From Elusimicrobiota bacterium (GTDB lineage: Bacteria > Elusimicrobiota > Elusimicrobia > UBA1565 > UBA9628), in NCBI GenBank assembly GCA_028871595.1, contig JAGWMT010000229.1, forward strand, positions 1 through 5,422: a DNA stretch of 5,422 nt, read 5' to 3'. The first letter of the stretch is position 1. Each line of letters begins with the position of its first letter. The translations under genes and the position numbers were made by a program. The notes below the pieces were generated by a model, which had not been told where the DNA came from, ran no database searches, and saw nothing but the letters and a program-made list of their open reading frames with translations. Below are positions 4,179 to 5,422 of the stretch, one piece after another.

Positions 4179-4970
4179 ATGACCTCTGTGCGATCTTGGA
4201 AGGTCCCGGCGGAGTCCATCAGCGGACTCCGCCGGGGCGTCGTCTTCCTTCTCCCGCTGTCAGCGCTGATCGCGCTGGAGACGCAGGCGGTCAATCCTCT
4301 CGCGGAGCGCGTATATCCGTACCTTTACAACGTGCTAGCCGACCGCGGCCTCGACCTGGACCTAGCCTGGTTCTACTCCTACCTGACGGTCGGTGTTTTC
4401 TCGACTTTGGCGCTGGGTGTCCTGGCCGTGATCGGTCTCCGCCTTTACCAGTTGGAGCCCGGCGCCATCGGCTGGAAGCGGCCGCGCACCTGGTCCGTTC
4501 GTCTGCTCGCCGGCGCCGTCGCGGGCGGGCTGTACGTTCCGGTTTGGGGAATCGCCAGGAATCTTCCCGCCGTCGTGTTCTTCCAGCGGCTTCCTCATTT
4601 CTCGATCGGCCCCGCCGCCGAGTGGGGGCGGTTGACGACGGCCCCCGCCTTCAATGTCCTCCTCGGCACGTGGACGTACGGCGCGGTGTTCGAGGAGATA
4701 TTCTACCGGGGCCTTGTCTACGCCGTTCTCAAGAAGCGCTTCAGCCGAAGGGTGGCTCTGCCGCTTTCAGCGCTGGTCTTCGCTACGGCGCATTTCTCCT
4801 GGCTCGGGGGACGGCCGTTCAATCTTTTCGAGTTTGGAGGGTTGGTTTGCCTGGGGATTGTCTGCGCCGGCTTGCTCGAGTGGGATGGAACGCTCCTGGC
4901 GCCGATCGCCGCCCACCTGACGAGCAATTTGTTCGCCTTCGCCTTGCCAGTTGCTTTCAAGATGTTCTGA
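4179..4970 (+). CDS. CPBP-family (Rce1/Abi-type) intramembrane glutamic protease
   Basis: This 263-residue membrane protein has several hydrophobic segments (about 20-36, 66-88, 108-133, 156-171, 192-206, 220-233 and 240-258). It carries the three CPBP motifs in order: Glu172-Glu173-x3-Arg177 (EEIFYR), Phe201-x3-His205 (FATAH) and His246-x3-Asn250 (HLTSN), so the catalytic residues look intact. Family members cleave membrane or prenylated proteins, process peptide toxins or sorting signals, or act as immunity factors. The ATG lies 7 bases after the stop of the secreted-protein gene, with GAGG (4170-4173) overlapping that stop, so the two are co-transcribed. The neighbouring single-span protein is a candidate substrate. 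The family assignment is firm; the substrate is inference. Confidence 0.92.
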   Translation: MTSVRSWKVPAESISGLRRGVVFLLPLSALIALETQAVNPLAERVYPYLYNVLADRGLDLDLAWFYSYLTVGVFSTLALGVLAVIGLRLYQLEPGAIGWKRPRTWSVRLLAGAVAGGLYVPVWGIARNLPAVVFFQRLPHFSIGPAAEWGRLTTAPAFNVLLGTWTYGAVFEEIFYRGLVYAVLKKRFSRRVALPLSALVFATAHFSWLGGRPFNLFEFGGLVCLGIVCAGLLEWDGTLLAPIAAHLTSNLFAFALPVAFKMF

Positions 4971-5154
4971 CGGCTCACGCTTTTTTGTGGAGAGCGAGGG
5001 TCAGTCGCGGAAGCCTTCCCTGCAACAGCCGGGAATATCCGTATGAGCAGGATCGAGCGGGATGCAGATCCGTCCCAGGGCGAAGGGCCTAGGCGAGCAG
5101 GGTCCCGGCGGCTGAAACAGAAAGGAAGGCGCGCCCTCCCGTTTTTACGCCTGT
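4971..5154. other. Intergenic region between convergent genes
   Basis: These 184 bases lie between the protease stop and the stop of the opposing gene. A T6 run at 4981-4986 has no adequate stem before it. The only supported element is the hairpin at 5124-5146. No convincing gene or promoter is visible. Confidence 0.6.
5124..5146 (+). terminator. Likely bidirectional rho-independent terminator
   Basis: GGAAGG-CGCG-CCCTCC forms a 6-bp stem with one A-C mismatch. It is followed after two bases by TTTTT (5142-5146), which suits termination of the protease operon. On the minus strand the same stem (GGAGGG/CCTTCC with one G-T pair) is followed by TTTCTGTTTC, so it may also serve the opposing gene. 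The stem is modest. Confidence 0.5.
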
Positions 5155-5422
5155 TTAAGGGGCGTCGGCGATAGCGGCCCAAAAGGCGAACTCGGCGTCG
5201 AGTTCGCGCTGGGCGTCGGCCGCGGGGATGGCGACCGGCGCGAATCCCGTTTTCTTCGAAACGGCGGCGATGAGCTCTTGTTTCGGATTTGCCCGATAGA
5301 TCCGCGCGCCTTCGACGCTTCCGGTCATGATGAGGAAGCCTCCGTCGGCCGTCACTTGGTAGGCGTGACCCGTGCGATCCCGCAAGATGCCCATCTGCCG
5401 CAACGTGAGCGTCGCGCCTTCC
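5155..5422 (-). CDS. Unrecognised protein, C-terminal part (enters from the right edge)
   Basis: The frame is open from the right edge to the TAA at 5157-5155, about 88 codons. I do not recognise the family. The visible part is soluble-looking, with alternating beta-like stretches (AYQVTADGGFLIMTG) followed by a more helical, acidic C-terminus (AQRELDAEFAFWAAIADA). An ATG at 5394 and a TTG at 5403 exist, but neither has a ribosome-binding site, so the gene most likely starts beyond the window. It is convergent with the protease gene and need not be related to the sigma-54 cluster. Confidence 0.6.
   Translation of the reverse strand, partial: EGATLTLRQMGILRDRTGHAYQVTADGGFLIMTGSVEGARIYRANPKQELIAAVSKKTGFAPVAIPAADAQRELDAEFAFWAAIADAP

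Noticed and set aside
4971..4990. T6 run just after the protease stop as a terminator
   Set aside because: No stable stem precedes it; the hairpin with T5 at 5124-5146 is a better candidate.
5043..5174. 43-codon plus-strand ORF after the protease gene
   Set aside because: It runs through the terminator hairpin and into the end of the opposing gene, lacks a ribosome-binding site, and has a low-complexity basic composition.

Overview
This is a GC-rich bacterial window that shows no tRNA, rRNA, CRISPR array or mobile element. The gene set (sigma-54 machinery, Sec-type signal peptides, CPBP membrane protease) and the base composition suit a diderm bacterium of an under-characterised phylum. Elusimicrobiota or a deltaproteobacterial-type lineage would be possible, but nothing here fixes the taxonomy.

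Layout. A four-gene minus-strand cluster fills 3133 down to 325. It holds a response-regulator-type sigma-54 activator (bEBP), a 65-residue protein resembling an isolated histidine-kinase DHp hairpin, a shortened divergent sigma-54 (RpoN-like) factor, and an N-terminally truncated receiver domain. The first two genes overlap as ATGA, the third starts 3 bases after the second stops, and the fourth starts 2 bases after the third stops. The cluster is flanked by two genes for secreted proteins, one on each side. At the left a partial gene reads leftward off the window (223 to 1). At the right a gene reads rightward (3254-4171) and is followed 7 bases later by a CPBP-family intramembrane protease (4179-4970). 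The far right holds the 3' end of an unrecognised minus-strand gene, convergent with the protease and separated from it by a likely bidirectional terminator.

How it fits together. Each of the two secreted-protein genes is preceded by a -24/-12 (sigma-54-type) promoter. The two elements match at 16 of 18 positions and share an unusual core, GGCAT(A/T)AAAATTGCTCC. Both genes also carry the same CCTGGAG ribosome-binding site exactly 7 bases before ATG, and both products have a signal peptide followed by a Pro-Cys at residues 41-42. The regulatory cluster itself has a good sigma-70 promoter (TTCTCA-N17-TATAAT) placed so close to the ATG that the transcript should be nearly leaderless. The most economical reading is a self-contained circuit: a housekeeping promoter makes a dedicated activator, a phosphotransfer-like protein and a private sigma-54-like factor, which then switch on a pair of related envelope proteins and a membrane protease. 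The promoter, motif and gene-order observations are seen in the sequence. The regulatory wiring is inference.
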